Source of the DNA: Acidobacteriaceae bacterium
GTDB lineage: Bacteria; Acidobacteriota; Terriglobia; Terriglobales; Acidobacteriaceae
Direction of reading: 5' to 3'
Assembly: GCA_003165795.1 (NCBI GenBank)
Contig: PMWW01000183.1
Coordinates: 33,769 to 83,374, forward strand
DNA: 49,606 bases
In this document: positions 1-10,118 of the stretch, in pieces
Layout: every line of letters starts with the position of its first letter
How positions within the stretch are numbered: position 1 is the stretch's first letter
Notes under the pieces: model-generated
What the model saw: only the letters and a program-made list of their open reading frames with translations
What the model was told of the DNA's origin: nothing
Database searches by the model: none
Program-made: the position numbers and the translations under genes

Positions 1-65
1 GAGCGCCGGGTAAAGTGGGAAATGATCCCGAGCCGCGTAGCGGCGACAGGGGTTGCGACACAGTC

Positions 66-131
66 TCTTCAGCCTGGCGAGGGACCTGCTTTCCGCCTTT
101 TTGCGCAGCCTCTTCAGTCGGTGAGGGATCG
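66..131. repeat. Degenerate intergenic repeat, two related units
   Basis: Two similar ~19-bp units, TCTTCAGCCTGGCGAGGGA (from 66) and TCTTCAGTCGGTGAGGGA (from 111), lie 45 bp apart in the non-coding first 290 bases. Related sequence (TTTAGCCGGTGAAGGATCC) occurs at the far end of the window near 49181, beside the terminal-inverted-repeat element there. I see no gene in 1-292. Probably decayed members of the same intergenic repeat family; function unknown. Confidence 0.35.
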
Positions 132-292
132 ACTTCTTCGACACGTCTCGGCACTCTGTTTAGCTGACAACACATCTCCTTATTAGCTCGCATGAATCCC
201 GGAACTTTCCCCACCCTGCTTCCGTAATTCAGAGTGCCTTTAGATTTCAGACGGCGACGCGCAGCTTGCACCGCCGCAAGAGGAGTCGGACG

Positions 293-643
293 ATGGACGG
301 AAACATTGTGGGGTTTGCTGCAGTTGTGATGATCTTCGGCATTCCGATGGCGGCGCTGTACACCTACTATCGGGTGCGCAAATTGCGGACTGAAGAACGC
401 CTGGCCGCCATAGCACGTGGCGTGACGGTTCCCATGGAGCCGGAACTATCGCATGCGGCGCGTTCCCGCCGGGCCGGCATCCTGCTGACCAGCGTTTCGA
501 TTGGATACAGCATCGCATTCGCGCTGATCGGACGGGTCGAGCCCGATGCCCTGGTTGCAGCGGCGTTCGGAGTCATACCATTCGCCGTCGGACTTGGATT
601 CTTCCTGGATTCGAGCTTGATTCGCCGCGACCTGCGCGCATAA
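293..643 (+). CDS. Small membrane protein, DUF6249-like
   Basis: A protein of about 116 residues with an N-terminal membrane helix (about residues 4-24), a basic cytoplasmic stretch containing RKLRTEERLAAIARGV, and two further hydrophobic segments near the C terminus. The pattern of an anchor, then KLRxEERLAAIxxGV, then two helices resembles small acidobacterial and proteobacterial DUF6249-type membrane proteins; this is recognition by pattern only. The start at 293 is chosen over an in-frame ATG at 266 because AGGAG sits 7 bases upstream of it. In genomes with such proteins they often sit beside sigma-factor or anti-sigma genes, but none is visible here. No function is assigned. Confidence 0.7.
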   Translation: MDGNIVGFAAVVMIFGIPMAALYTYYRVRKLRTEERLAAIARGVTVPMEPELSHAARSRRAGILLTSVSIGYSIAFALIGRVEPDALVAAAFGVIPFAVGLGFFLDSSLIRRDLRA

Positions 644-800
644 GGACTAATCAACGGGCCGCGTAGCTTTCGGGCGGCGCGGCCGACTTCGATGCGCGAT
701 CATTGGTGTAATGGGTATTTATCGCCAGTTATGAACAATGGTATAGACATCGCATCTGTACACGGATGCTATTGCAATTATCCGCTGCGGTCTGAGTCCT

Positions 801-2123
801 TCACCGTTGTCCGCTTGGTGTCAGCTTGAATATGGCTCCCGGTCCATTATCACTGCTGATATACATTGCGCCATAGAAGCTGCCTTGCTGGCCCGGTACC
901 GCTAACAACTGAAATGGCTCTCCGTCGTTGAAGCTGTAGAGCACGGTTTCATGGCCGGACGCGTCAACCTTAAATGCCGTTCCCGAGTCCTCGAATGCAG
1001 TGACACCATAGAGGTTTCCTGCGCTGTCCAGAACCAGCGTAGAGAATGGAGAGCGGCCATCGCCGCCGGTTCCGATGAAGCGATAGAGGACAGTTTCTTG
1101 TCCGGATGCATTCAGTTTAAAGACGGTTCCGCAGCCTGGAGTAACAGTGTCGCAATTGTTGATGCCCCCATCGAGAGTGGTGCCATACAGGTTGCCTTGT
1201 GCATCGCGGGTTAGACCGCTGATGGGTGTGGCGCCGTCCCCAGTTCCAATGCCGCGGAAACTATAGAGTACGGTTTCGTTGCCGCTGGGATCCACTCTGA
1301 ACACTGTTCCATACTGATACGTCCCGCCAAAAGTTGTCGTGCCGTACAAGTTGCCTTGTGCGTCGAGTATGAGACCAGAAGGAAGTTCGCCGTCAACGTT
1401 ACCGCCGATGAATCGATGGAGCACGGTTTCGTGACCGGCAGTGTCAATCTTGAATACCGTCCCGCAGCCCGGCGGGCCGCCGAAAGGCGAATTGCATTGG
1501 CCATCCCCGCCATTGCCTGTAGTTCCGTATAAATTGCCGAGTCCGTCCTGCACCAGAGGTGCTGCCGGGGCTGCGCCGTCACCTTGTGACGCGCCTTCGA
1601 AAGTGTGCAGCACCGTTTCCCGCCCGCTTGGGTCAAGCTTGAAAACGATCCCACAGCCGTAATACTCACCGCCAGGGAAGCATCTGGGATCGCCGCCGTA
1701 ATACGTTGTGCCGTACAGGTTGCCCTGACTGTCGCGTATAACACTACCTTCAGAGAACGGAACCATACCATCGCCATTGTTGAAAGTGAACCTGTGAAGA
1801 ACCGTTTCCTGCCCGGACGTATCCAGCTTAAATACTGTGCCGCAGCTTATTAACGGTCGCTGCACTGGCCCACAGCTAGGCAGGCCCCCGTACTGGGTAG
1901 AGCCGTACAAGTTGCCTTGAGAATCGAGCACGATCCCGAGGGGCCCCTCTCCATCGGGTGGACCCGTGAATGAATATAAGAGGGTAAGTGTGTAGCTCTG
2001 TGCGCTCGCCGGCTCCGCGAACCCGGGGCTGAGAGCGAGCACAAGCATTGCTGCCAGCGCGACGTTTGCTACGCACTCGATAGCGCGGACAATCCAATCG
2101 CAAAGCGAACGGGAGTGTGACAT
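801..2123 (-). CDS. Secreted GloVer tandem-repeat protein
   Basis: A protein of 440 residues with a signal peptide ending near PASA-QS and then about seven tandem units of 45-55 residues. Each unit contains D.QGNLYGTT..GG, a variable loop often holding a Cys pair, GTVFKLD.SG.ETVLH.F. This is the choice-of-anchor tandem repeat (GloVer, Gloeo_Verruco) family, predicted to fold as a beta-propeller-like or beta-rich extracellular protein; its biochemical role is not established. The start at 2123 is preferred to the in-frame codon at 2222 because GGAGG lies 7 bases upstream and the signal peptide then follows directly. A promoter candidate lies at 2255-2284. The gene stands alone between a small membrane protein and ino1. 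Confidence 0.85.
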   Translation of the reverse strand: MSHSRSLCDWIVRAIECVANVALAAMLVLALSPGFAEPASAQSYTLTLLYSFTGPPDGEGPLGIVLDSQGNLYGSTQYGGLPSCGPVQRPLISCGTVFKLDTSGQETVLHRFTFNNGDGMVPFSEGSVIRDSQGNLYGTTYYGGDPRCFPGGEYYGCGIVFKLDPSGRETVLHTFEGASQGDGAAPAAPLVQDGLGNLYGTTGNGGDGQCNSPFGGPPGCGTVFKIDTAGHETVLHRFIGGNVDGELPSGLILDAQGNLYGTTTFGGTYQYGTVFRVDPSGNETVLYSFRGIGTGDGATPISGLTRDAQGNLYGTTLDGGINNCDTVTPGCGTVFKLNASGQETVLYRFIGTGGDGRSPFSTLVLDSAGNLYGVTAFEDSGTAFKVDASGHETVLYSFNDGEPFQLLAVPGQQGSFYGAMYISSDNGPGAIFKLTPSGQR

Positions 2124-2489
2124 GAGATGTACCTCCTTACAAAATGGGGGACGGGATCTTGACCTGGAAACGGGCCCATGAAAAACACAACTGCAACAAT
2201 CGGGAGAATAACTGTAAGGCATTCTTGTTCCCCGTGGCTGCCCAATGAGAGAGGATTACATACCCGCGGTGTGGACTGTGTCAATTAGGCAGTCAGTCTC
2301 TACCGCAGAGAAATCAGCCGCTTCGCCGCGTAAGTACCCGAGAGCATAGGGACTCGCTCGTTAGGATACTTTGTTGGCGGTAACAGGCCATTACACAACC
2401 GATCCGCCAACATATCTAATCGCGGGCATCTCTGGGTAACGATCACCGTCGCGACGCGCACTGCAGCCGTTAGCCAGTACACCCTTTCT
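2124..2489. other. Intergenic region
   Basis: 366 bases between the start of the GloVer gene and the end of ino1. Apart from the SD and the promoter candidate described above I see no gene or RNA here. Confidence 0.6.
2255..2284 (-). promoter_or_regulatory. Sigma-70-type promoter for the GloVer gene
   Basis: On the minus strand, TTGACA (2284-2279), an 18-base spacer and TGTAAT (2260-2255) match the -35/-10 consensus with one mismatch in the -10. It is about 130 bases upstream of the GloVer start. Prediction by eye only. Confidence 0.5.
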
Positions 2490-3842
<1,353 letters not shown>

Positions 3843-3975
3843 GTCTATCAGTCCGTTTCATGAAGTATGTGTAAACTTATCATCCTCTCGTACTGGCGGG
3901 GTTGACGCAATTGTTGAGGCGCGAATGGGCTGGTTTGCCTGTTGTTCTGCAATCTGAGGGATTTGATGGAAAACC

Positions 3976-4827
3976 ATGACTGAGGAAAAAATTGCGGTTG
4001 TGACCGGAAGCTCCAGCGGGATTGGCCTGCTGACGACGGTGGAACTGGCGCGGAACGGCTATCGCGTGGTGGCCACCATGCGCGATCTGGGACGCAGTGG
4101 CAAGCTGGAGGAGGCCGCCCAGAAAGCCGGCGTGCGCGACCGACTGGATCTGCGCCGGGTCGACATCACCGAGTTCGATTCCCTTCCCGGCGCAGTGGAA
4201 GCGATTGTCCGCGACCACGGACGTATCGACCTGCTGGTGAACAACGCCGGATTCAGCAGCGCCGGCTTTGTGGAAGACACCCAACTGCACGAACTCCGCC
4301 ATCAGATGGAAACCAACTTCTTCGGCAACGTCGCCATGACTAAGGCGGCGTTGCCCGTGATGCGCGAGCAACGCTCTGGCCACATTGTTCAAGTCACGTC
4401 GGTCGCTGGACGTGCGGCCGCGCCTATGCTCAGCAGCTATGCCGCCTCGAAGTTCGCCCTGGAAGGCTGGAGCGAAGCCCTACGCATCGAAGTTCATTCG
4501 CTGGGCATTCGCGTGGTGCTGGTAGAGCCTGGCTCCTACGACACTGACATCTGGGAGCGGAATCTGGTCATCGGGAAACAAGCGCTTGATCCCAGCTCGC
4601 CGAATAAGGAGCGCAGCCAACGCTTTGCCGAGTTCGTGAGGTCGCAAGCCAACAAGCGTCGCGACCCAGGCGAGATCGCGCGGCTGATCGCGCGCGTGGC
4701 CAACGATCCCAATCCTAGGCTGCGATATCTGATCGGTCCCGATGCCCGGATGCAGACGTGGTTGCGCGCCCTGACGCCGTGGCGAATATACGAGCGCATC
4801 GTGGCAAGAGCGACCAAGATCGATTAG
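3976..4827 (+). CDS. Short-chain dehydrogenase/reductase
   Basis: 283 residues, classical SDR fold. The NAD(P)-binding glycine motif TGSSSGIG is at about residues 10-17, followed by the NNAG motif (LLVNNAGFSSAG). The catalytic Ser (VTSVAGR) and YAASK provide the Ser-Tyr-Lys set. An Arg after the second strand (ATMRDLGR) suggests NADP(H) preference, but this is inference. The C-terminal part (EPGSYDTDIWERN and beyond) is longer than in minimal SDRs and resembles retinol/17-beta-hydroxysteroid-type members, so a lipid or steroid-like substrate is possible. The gene is divergent from ino1 (133 bases between starts), and substrate cannot be inferred from neighbours. Confidence 0.85.
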   Translation: MTEEKIAVVTGSSSGIGLLTTVELARNGYRVVATMRDLGRSGKLEEAAQKAGVRDRLDLRRVDITEFDSLPGAVEAIVRDHGRIDLLVNNAGFSSAGFVEDTQLHELRHQMETNFFGNVAMTKAALPVMREQRSGHIVQVTSVAGRAAAPMLSSYAASKFALEGWSEALRIEVHSLGIRVVLVEPGSYDTDIWERNLVIGKQALDPSSPNKERSQRFAEFVRSQANKRRDPGEIARLIARVANDPNPRLRYLIGPDARMQTWLRALTPWRIYERIVARATKID

Positions 4828-4955
4828 CCGGCACGGCAACACTGTTCAGCCGCGCTCGCCCTGTCGCGGCCAATCCCTTTCCCTGGTACGTTCCCGTCGA
4901 AGCGGCCTCACATTCTTGATCGCGTATAGTTTCAGGCTATTACTCATATCGCAAA

Positions 4956-6359
4956 ATGACCGAACCGGCGACACCCCCAGCTAGTTCTGCAACCCCAGCG
5001 CCCACCCTCGTGCGCGAGCTTGGTGTGAGCCATGCCGGCGCCATCGTAGTAGGAACCATCATCGGCAGCGGAATCTTCCTCGTCCCCTCCGAGATGATGC
5101 AGGCTGTGGGCTCGGCTTGGCTGGTGTATCTCGCATGGATTGTTGGCGGCGTGCTGTCGTTGGCAGGCGCAATCACCTACGCCGAACTCGGCGCCATGAA
5201 GCCGCAGGCCGGAGGCGAGTACGTTTATATTCGCGACGCCTACGGACCGCTGCCCGCCTTTTTATATGCCTGGACTTGGTTCGCCATCGCCAAGCCCGCT
5301 TCGGTGGCGACGCTAACGATCGGGTTCGTCCGCATCCTGGGCACGTTTCCCGCATTCTCATCGTTCAACCAAGTTGCCATTCGCTCGCTGTTTGCCATCA
5401 GCTACGGACAACTGGTGGCGATAGCAGCCGCCGTACTCATCACCGCACTGAATTACATCGGCATCAAGCGGGCCGGCGACTTCCAAGTGCTGTTCACGCT
5501 GTTGAAGATTGCCCTCATTGTCACGGTTGCCCTGCTGGCATTCACTGCCAGGCAAGGAACATGGCATAACTTCGCAACCACATTTAGCGGCGCTACCAAA
5601 GGCTTCGCGGGATTCATGGCAGCCCTTATCGCGGCGCTCTGGGCCTACGACGGCTGGAACGATCTCAACATGGTCAGCGGCGAGATACGTAATCCCGGGC
5701 ATGTTATTCCCACCGCGCTGATCGCTGGAGTTGGAGTTGTTGCCGGCCTCTACATGCTGACCAACGCGGCCGTGCAATATGTGCTGCCCGCGGCCAGCAT
5801 CGCGGCCTCGCCGCGTCCGGCGTCGGATGCAACTGCTGTCGCGGTCGGAGCGTGGGGAGCGGCAATCGTGTCGGCGGGAATGGCGCTGTCGATCCTCGTC
5901 GCTTTGAACGGCACCATCATGAGCGGCGCACGCGTTCCCTTCGCCATGGCTCGCGACGGATATTTCTTTCGCGCCCTGGCCGAGGTGCATCCGCGCTTCC
6001 ACACACCTTCGGTCGCCCTCATCGTCCAGGTGGCATTGTCGATTGTGCTGCTGCTGTTCGCCGGAGATTTCCGCCAACTGTTCTCGCTGGCCATCTTCGC
6101 TGAGTGGCTTTTCTACCTGGTATCCACGACTACGGTGTTTGTCCTGCGCAAACGGGAACCGTATGCCGCGCGGCCCTACCGCACGTGGGGATATCCAGCG
6201 GTGCCAGCGCTGTTCGTCGCCGCCGCCGCCGTACTGTTGTATTACACGTTCACGGAGAATATTTGGAACTCGCTGTGGGGCTTGGTAGTGATCGCAGCGG
6301 GCGTGCCGATCTATGCGTATTTTGCGAGGAAGAAGAGGAAGGCAGCGGCGAGCAACTAA
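4956..6359 (+). CDS. APC-family amino acid permease
   Basis: A 467-residue integral membrane protein with about 12 hydrophobic segments. The first helix carries the APC signature GTIIGSGIFLVPSEM, with the GSGIF unwound region that binds substrate backbone. Later segments include the IAALWAYDGWNDLNMVSGEI motif characteristic of the LAT (L-type amino acid exchanger) branch, as in SteT/YfnA-like bacterial exchangers. It probably imports or exchanges neutral amino acids at the inner membrane. The start follows an SD-poor region; ATG 4956 gives a hydrophilic, proline-rich N terminus of about 20 residues before the first helix, normal for this branch. It is a single-gene unit, followed by an intergenic repeat element. 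Confidence 0.9.
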   Translation: MTEPATPPASSATPAPTLVRELGVSHAGAIVVGTIIGSGIFLVPSEMMQAVGSAWLVYLAWIVGGVLSLAGAITYAELGAMKPQAGGEYVYIRDAYGPLPAFLYAWTWFAIAKPASVATLTIGFVRILGTFPAFSSFNQVAIRSLFAISYGQLVAIAAAVLITALNYIGIKRAGDFQVLFTLLKIALIVTVALLAFTARQGTWHNFATTFSGATKGFAGFMAALIAALWAYDGWNDLNMVSGEIRNPGHVIPTALIAGVGVVAGLYMLTNAAVQYVLPAASIAASPRPASDATAVAVGAWGAAIVSAGMALSILVALNGTIMSGARVPFAMARDGYFFRALAEVHPRFHTPSVALIVQVALSIVLLLFAGDFRQLFSLAIFAEWLFYLVSTTTVFVLRKREPYAARPYRTWGYPAVPALFVAAAAVLLYYTFTENIWNSLWGLVVIAAGVPIYAYFARKKRKAAASN

Positions 6360-6388
6360 AACCTATCTCATAAATCGCCGCAGGTCCG

Positions 6389-6539
6389 ATTTGTATCAAG
6401 GCATGACTTCGAATTGTGCCGTACGCGACGCAATAAACGTCAGGGCTTTAGCCCTGCAAGAACAAAGTCTCGCGGGGCTGAAGCCCAAGTCATTCCTGAC
6501 CCGGTTGCGGCACGGCTGAAGCCGTGCCCTGATACAAAT
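6389..6539. repeat. 151-bp element with 15-bp terminal inverted repeats
   Basis: Ends ATTTGTATCAAGGCA (6389-6403) and TGCCCTGATACAAAT (6525-6539) are inverted with 14 of 15 positions matching. Inside are GGGCTTTAGCCC, GGGGCTGAAGCCC and CACGGCTGAAGCCGTG palindromes. It is non-coding and lies between convergent genes (APC permease and glgA). It looks like a MITE or REP-type mobile intergenic unit; related copies are noted at 9090-9185, 46352-46472 and 49041-49180. Confidence 0.7.
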
Positions 6540-6602
6540 CTCACCTCCATCGACGAGCTTCTTGTTGCTAAAAGCTAAGCGCTAATGTCCAAGAGCTAGT
6601 TG

Positions 6603-8057
6603 CTACGTTGCTGCTTTCATCTGCCTCACTCGCTCATAAACCTTCGCATATTCCCGAGCGGAATTGGTCCAGGAATAAGCTTGCGCCATGCCGTTGCGCA
6701 TCAGTGCTTGCCAGGCCTTCTGGTCTCCGCGATACACCTTAATCGCAACCCGCAAAGTCTCCAGCATGGTCTCGCCGCTGTATTCCCGGAACTTGAAGCC
6801 CGTCCCTTTCAAGGTGCGGGGATCGAACTGCTCGACCGTGTCGTCCAGTCCTCCGGTGGCGCGCACCACGGGGATGGTGCCGTAGCGCATGCTGTAGATC
6901 TGATTCAGGCCGCAAGGCTCATAGTGCGACGGCATGAGAAACATGTCGCTGCCCGCCTCGATCTTGTGCGCGAGGGCATTGTCGTAGGCGATCTTGAGCG
7001 CGAACTTCTGCGGGTACTGTTTATTCAGCCGCCGGAACATCTCTTCGTACGCCCGGTCACCGCTGCCCAGCACTACCATGATCAAATCTTCCAGCGCCAA
7101 CCTGTCGGCCACCTGCTGAATGAGATCGAATCCTTTCTGCGCCGCGAAGCGCGACACGATTCCCACCACCGGCACCTGCGTGTCCTGGGCCAAGCCAAAT
7201 TCCTTGAGCAGGTCGGCCTTGCACACGGCCTTGCCGATGAGGTCGTCGGCCGAGTAGGGCGCGGCGACATACTGGTCGGCTTGGGGATTCCAGGAAACGT
7301 AATCGACGGCGTTGAGGATTCCGCTGATCGTACTTCCCCGCGCGCGCAACACTCCCTCCAGACCGAAGCCGTATTCGGCCGTCTGGATCTCCTGGCTGTA
7401 CTTCTTGCTCACGGTGGTGATGAAGTCGGCCATGGAGATGGCGCCCTTGAGAAAATTGACCTTGCCGTAGAATTCCAATTTCGACATGGTGAACAGGTCC
7501 CAGGGAAGCATGAGCAGCGGCAGGATTTCGGGCGGGAACAGTCCCTGATAGCCCAGATTATGAATGGTAAGAATACAGGGCGTCCTGGAGAACGCTGGAT
7601 CATCGTGGTACAGGGTCTTCAGCAGGATGGGAATCAGGGCGGTTTGCCAATCGTGACAATGAAAGAGGTCGGGCGTTCCCACAATCTTTGCCGCCTCCAG
7701 CACGGCCCGGCAAAACAGCGCAAAGCGCTCGGCATTATCGTGATAGTCGCCTAGCGGCGTACCATAAAGCCCTTCGCGATCGAAGTATGGCGGATACTCG
7801 ATGAAATAGAATTGCACTCCGGAGCGCACTCCGCCGTCGAGCAGCGAACAGAAGCGATAGCGATCGTCGAACGGCACCGTAATGCTGGGAATGACAGTTT
7901 GCGGATTGTCGAGCTTGGTTTGCCGGTAACGCGGGAGGAAGACGGTAACCTTGAAGCCCAGACTGGCGAGCGCCGGCGGCAATGCGCCGATGACATCCGC
8001 GAGGCCGCCCGTCTTGGAAAACGGAACGCACTCGGATGCCGCAAAGGCGATGTGCAT
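6603..8057 (-). CDS. glgA: Glycogen synthase (ADP-glucose type)
   Basis: 484 residues, GT5 family (EC 2.4.1.21), transferring glucose from ADP-glucose to the end of an alpha-1,4-glucan. The N terminus has the ADP-glucose-binding KTGGLADVIGALP (about residues 15-27). The catalytic GT-B C-terminal domain carries GIVSRFAAQKGFD, the LMPSHYEPCGLNQIYSMRYGTIPVV glutamate-containing acceptor motif and the ATGGLDDTV loop. Length is typical for bacterial GlgA. A GGGAGG lies about 5 bases before the ATG. It is divergent from rsmA with 124 bases between starts; no other glycogen genes are adjacent. Confidence 0.97.
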   Translation of the reverse strand: MHIAFAASECVPFSKTGGLADVIGALPPALASLGFKVTVFLPRYRQTKLDNPQTVIPSITVPFDDRYRFCSLLDGGVRSGVQFYFIEYPPYFDREGLYGTPLGDYHDNAERFALFCRAVLEAAKIVGTPDLFHCHDWQTALIPILLKTLYHDDPAFSRTPCILTIHNLGYQGLFPPEILPLLMLPWDLFTMSKLEFYGKVNFLKGAISMADFITTVSKKYSQEIQTAEYGFGLEGVLRARGSTISGILNAVDYVSWNPQADQYVAAPYSADDLIGKAVCKADLLKEFGLAQDTQVPVVGIVSRFAAQKGFDLIQQVADRLALEDLIMVVLGSGDRAYEEMFRRLNKQYPQKFALKIAYDNALAHKIEAGSDMFLMPSHYEPCGLNQIYSMRYGTIPVVRATGGLDDTVEQFDPRTLKGTGFKFREYSGETMLETLRVAIKVYRGDQKAWQALMRNGMAQAYSWTNSAREYAKVYERVRQMKAAT

Positions 8058-8181
8058 GAATCCCTCCCGGCGCGACGTTGGTGTTTCCGCGGGGTATGCC
8101 GAACTGCATCACTGAACTACGTTAGGATGAGCGAAATGCCGGAACAGTTGAGTCTAATTGCGCAGTCGGAAGAGGGTCAAC

Positions 8182-9045
8182 GTGGTTAAGACCGCGTCGA
8201 AAAAAACCAGCGCCAATGGCGCAAACCCCAAGCCAAGATTGGGACAGAATTTCCTGGTCGACCCCAGTGCGGCACGGCGAATCGTCGAGGCGCTGGGCGA
8301 CATTTCTAATCGCATCGTCATCGAGATCGGTCCCGGCCGCGGCGCTCTCACCGATCTATTGATCCCGCAGGCCAAGCGGGTGATCGGCATCGAACTGGAT
8401 CGCGTGCTGGCGGCGCAACTTCGCATGAACTACGCGACCAAACCGAATGTCGAAATACTCGAATCCGATTTCGTCACCGCCCAGTTCCCATCGATGGTTG
8501 GCCGCCGGCCCGGTCCCCTGCACGATCTTCGTCCCACCCAACCGGAGACCGTCGATGTCGTGGGAAATCTGCCGTACTACATTACCTCCGACATCGTGCT
8601 GCGAATTCTGGAACTGCACCGCAACATCGAACGCGCCGTTATCATGGTGCAGCGCGAGGTGGCCGATCGCATCTCAGCACAACCGGGCAGCCGTGACTAT
8701 GGTCTGCTCTCCGCGACGGTGCAATTGTTCGCGCGCGTGGAAAAATTGTTCACGCTGCCGCCAGGAGCGTTCTCGCCGCCGCCGGAGGTGCACTCCAGCG
8801 TGTTGCGGCTGACCATGGCGCCTCGGCTGGAGGAGTTGCAAGTCGAGGAGGTAACGTTCATCGCCTTCCTAAAGCTGGCTTTCGCGCAGAAGCGTAAGAC
8901 GCTGGTCAACAACCTTCGTGGTCAATACGACCTTGCCGCAATTCGCACCGCGCTCAAGGCTGCCGGGCTGCGTCCCGATGTGCGTGCGGAAGCGATATCG
9001 CTGGAGAAAACAGCCGCCGTATTCCGCGCCCTGCAAGGGGCGTAG
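8182..9045 (+). CDS. rsmA: 16S rRNA dimethyladenosine transferase
   Basis: 287 residues, RsmA/KsgA family (EC 2.1.1.182), dimethylating two adjacent adenosines in the 3'-terminal hairpin of 16S rRNA during 30S assembly. Visible motifs are RLGQNFLVDPSAARRIV at the N terminus, the SAM motif IEIGPGRGALT, the acidic IGIELDR and the catalytic NLPYYIT, plus PPPEVHSSVLRL and the C-terminal helical domain with FAQKRKTLVNNL. I place the start at GTG 8182, preceded by AGAGGG. A TTG at 8158 would add eight residues and cannot be excluded. It is a single gene divergent from glgA. Confidence 0.96.
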   Translation: MVKTASKKTSANGANPKPRLGQNFLVDPSAARRIVEALGDISNRIVIEIGPGRGALTDLLIPQAKRVIGIELDRVLAAQLRMNYATKPNVEILESDFVTAQFPSMVGRRPGPLHDLRPTQPETVDVVGNLPYYITSDIVLRILELHRNIERAVIMVQREVADRISAQPGSRDYGLLSATVQLFARVEKLFTLPPGAFSPPPEVHSSVLRLTMAPRLEELQVEEVTFIAFLKLAFAQKRKTLVNNLRGQYDLAAIRTALKAAGLRPDVRAEAISLEKTAAVFRALQGA

Positions 9046-9089
9046 ACTTTTCGTAGGCCTGATATGTCAGATGCGATTCTGAAGGCTTT

Positions 9090-9185
9090 GCAGGCCCGAG
9101 AAAAGCTGACCCGGCTGAAGCCGGTCGGGATGACAATAATTAGAAAATCTATACGGCGCAGCTAAAGCTGTGCCCCTTCAAAACG
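9090..9185. repeat. GGCTGAAGCC-type palindromic repeat fragment
   Basis: Contains CCCGGCTGAAGCCGG and GGCGCAGCTAAAGCTGTGCCCCTTCAA. The second part closely matches GGCGCACCTAAAGGTACGCCCCTTCAA at 49113-49147, so both derive from one repeat family. The repeat extends to just upstream of the MEMO1-family gene and includes an apparent in-frame ATG at 9170, which I do not believe is used. Confidence 0.55.
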
Positions 9186-9202
9186 CTCAACTCGGAGTGG
9201 AC

Positions 9203-10030
9203 ATGTCGACCGCCATTCGTCAACCAGCCGTCGCCGGTCGATTCTATCCGGCCAACGCGCAGCACCTTCGCGCCGAAGTGGAAACCTACACCACGGCCCC
9301 CGCAGGCGCTCCCGCTAAAGCTAGAATTCGTGCGCTGGGGTGTGTTGTGCCGCATGCCGGGTACATGTACTCCGGACACGTCGCCGGCGCGGTCTATCGC
9401 CGGCTGGAACTGCCGCGTCGCTACGTGATTCTCTGTCCGAATCACACCGGCAAGGGCGAGCCTCTGGCTATCATGAGCGAAGGCGCGTGGCAGACGCCGC
9501 TCGGAGACGCAGTCATTGATGGCGAGACGGCGGCCCAGCTCAAGTCGAACCTGCCGTTGCTCTCAGAAGATCCAGTGGCCCACCGCTTCGAACATGCTCT
9601 CGAGGTGCAGCTTCCCTTTCTGCAAGTATTGGCGCCGGGATTTCGGTTCGTCCCCATCACCGTTGGCACCAGCAATTTCGAGGTGCTGAGCGCACTCGGC
9701 GTGGTAATCGGAAACGTGCTGGCCCAACAGCAGGAGCCGTTCTTAGTGATCGCCTCGAGCGACATGAATCACTATGAGAGTGACGAGATCACCCGAGTGA
9801 AGGACCGCCGCGCCATCGATCAGTTGCTGGCGCTGGGGCCGCGCGGGCTATACGACGTGGTACACGAAGGCAACATCAGCATGTGCGGATACGGCCCCGC
9901 AGTGGTGATGCTGACGGCGGCCTGCAAGCTCGGCGCAACTCAGGCGGAACTGATTCGCTACGCCACCTCGGGCGACATCTCCGGCGAGAAAGACATGGTC
10001 GTCGGGTATGCGGGCATCGCGGTGTGGTAG
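9203..10030 (+). CDS. MEMO1-family protein (AmmeMemoRadiSam protein B)
   Basis: 275 residues of the MEMO1 family, related in fold to class III extradiol dioxygenases. Family features: RQPAVAGRFYPANAQHL at the N terminus, VVPHAGYMYSGHVAGAVY with the metal-ligand-type His, ILCPNHTGKG, HRFEHALEVQLPFLQ, ASSDMNHYE and MCGYGPAVVMLTAA. In many prokaryotes MEMO is encoded with an AMMECR1 protein and a radical SAM enzyme, a three-part system of uncertain function; neither partner is present here. Start 9203 is selected because GGAG is 5 bases upstream and the alternative at 9170 lies inside a mobile repeat. Molecular function remains unproven for bacterial members. Confidence 0.9.
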   Translation: MSTAIRQPAVAGRFYPANAQHLRAEVETYTTAPAGAPAKARIRALGCVVPHAGYMYSGHVAGAVYRRLELPRRYVILCPNHTGKGEPLAIMSEGAWQTPLGDAVIDGETAAQLKSNLPLLSEDPVAHRFEHALEVQLPFLQVLAPGFRFVPITVGTSNFEVLSALGVVIGNVLAQQQEPFLVIASSDMNHYESDEITRVKDRRAIDQLLALGPRGLYDVVHEGNISMCGYGPAVVMLTAACKLGATQAELIRYATSGDISGEKDMVVGYAGIAVW

Positions 10031-10118
10031 TGGCCGCTTGACGGCATCGTCGCGCAGACGCCTGCGTCCCATCAAAATGGGTGGCCATAACCGGCGCTCA
10101 TTGTTCGGTTGCCGCTTC

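Noticed and set aside
6600-7754. Long plus-strand open frame opposite glgA (384 codons)
   Set aside because: It lies wholly antisense to a clear glycogen synthase gene, has His/Arg/Gln-rich composition typical of high-GC shadows and no SD or domain.
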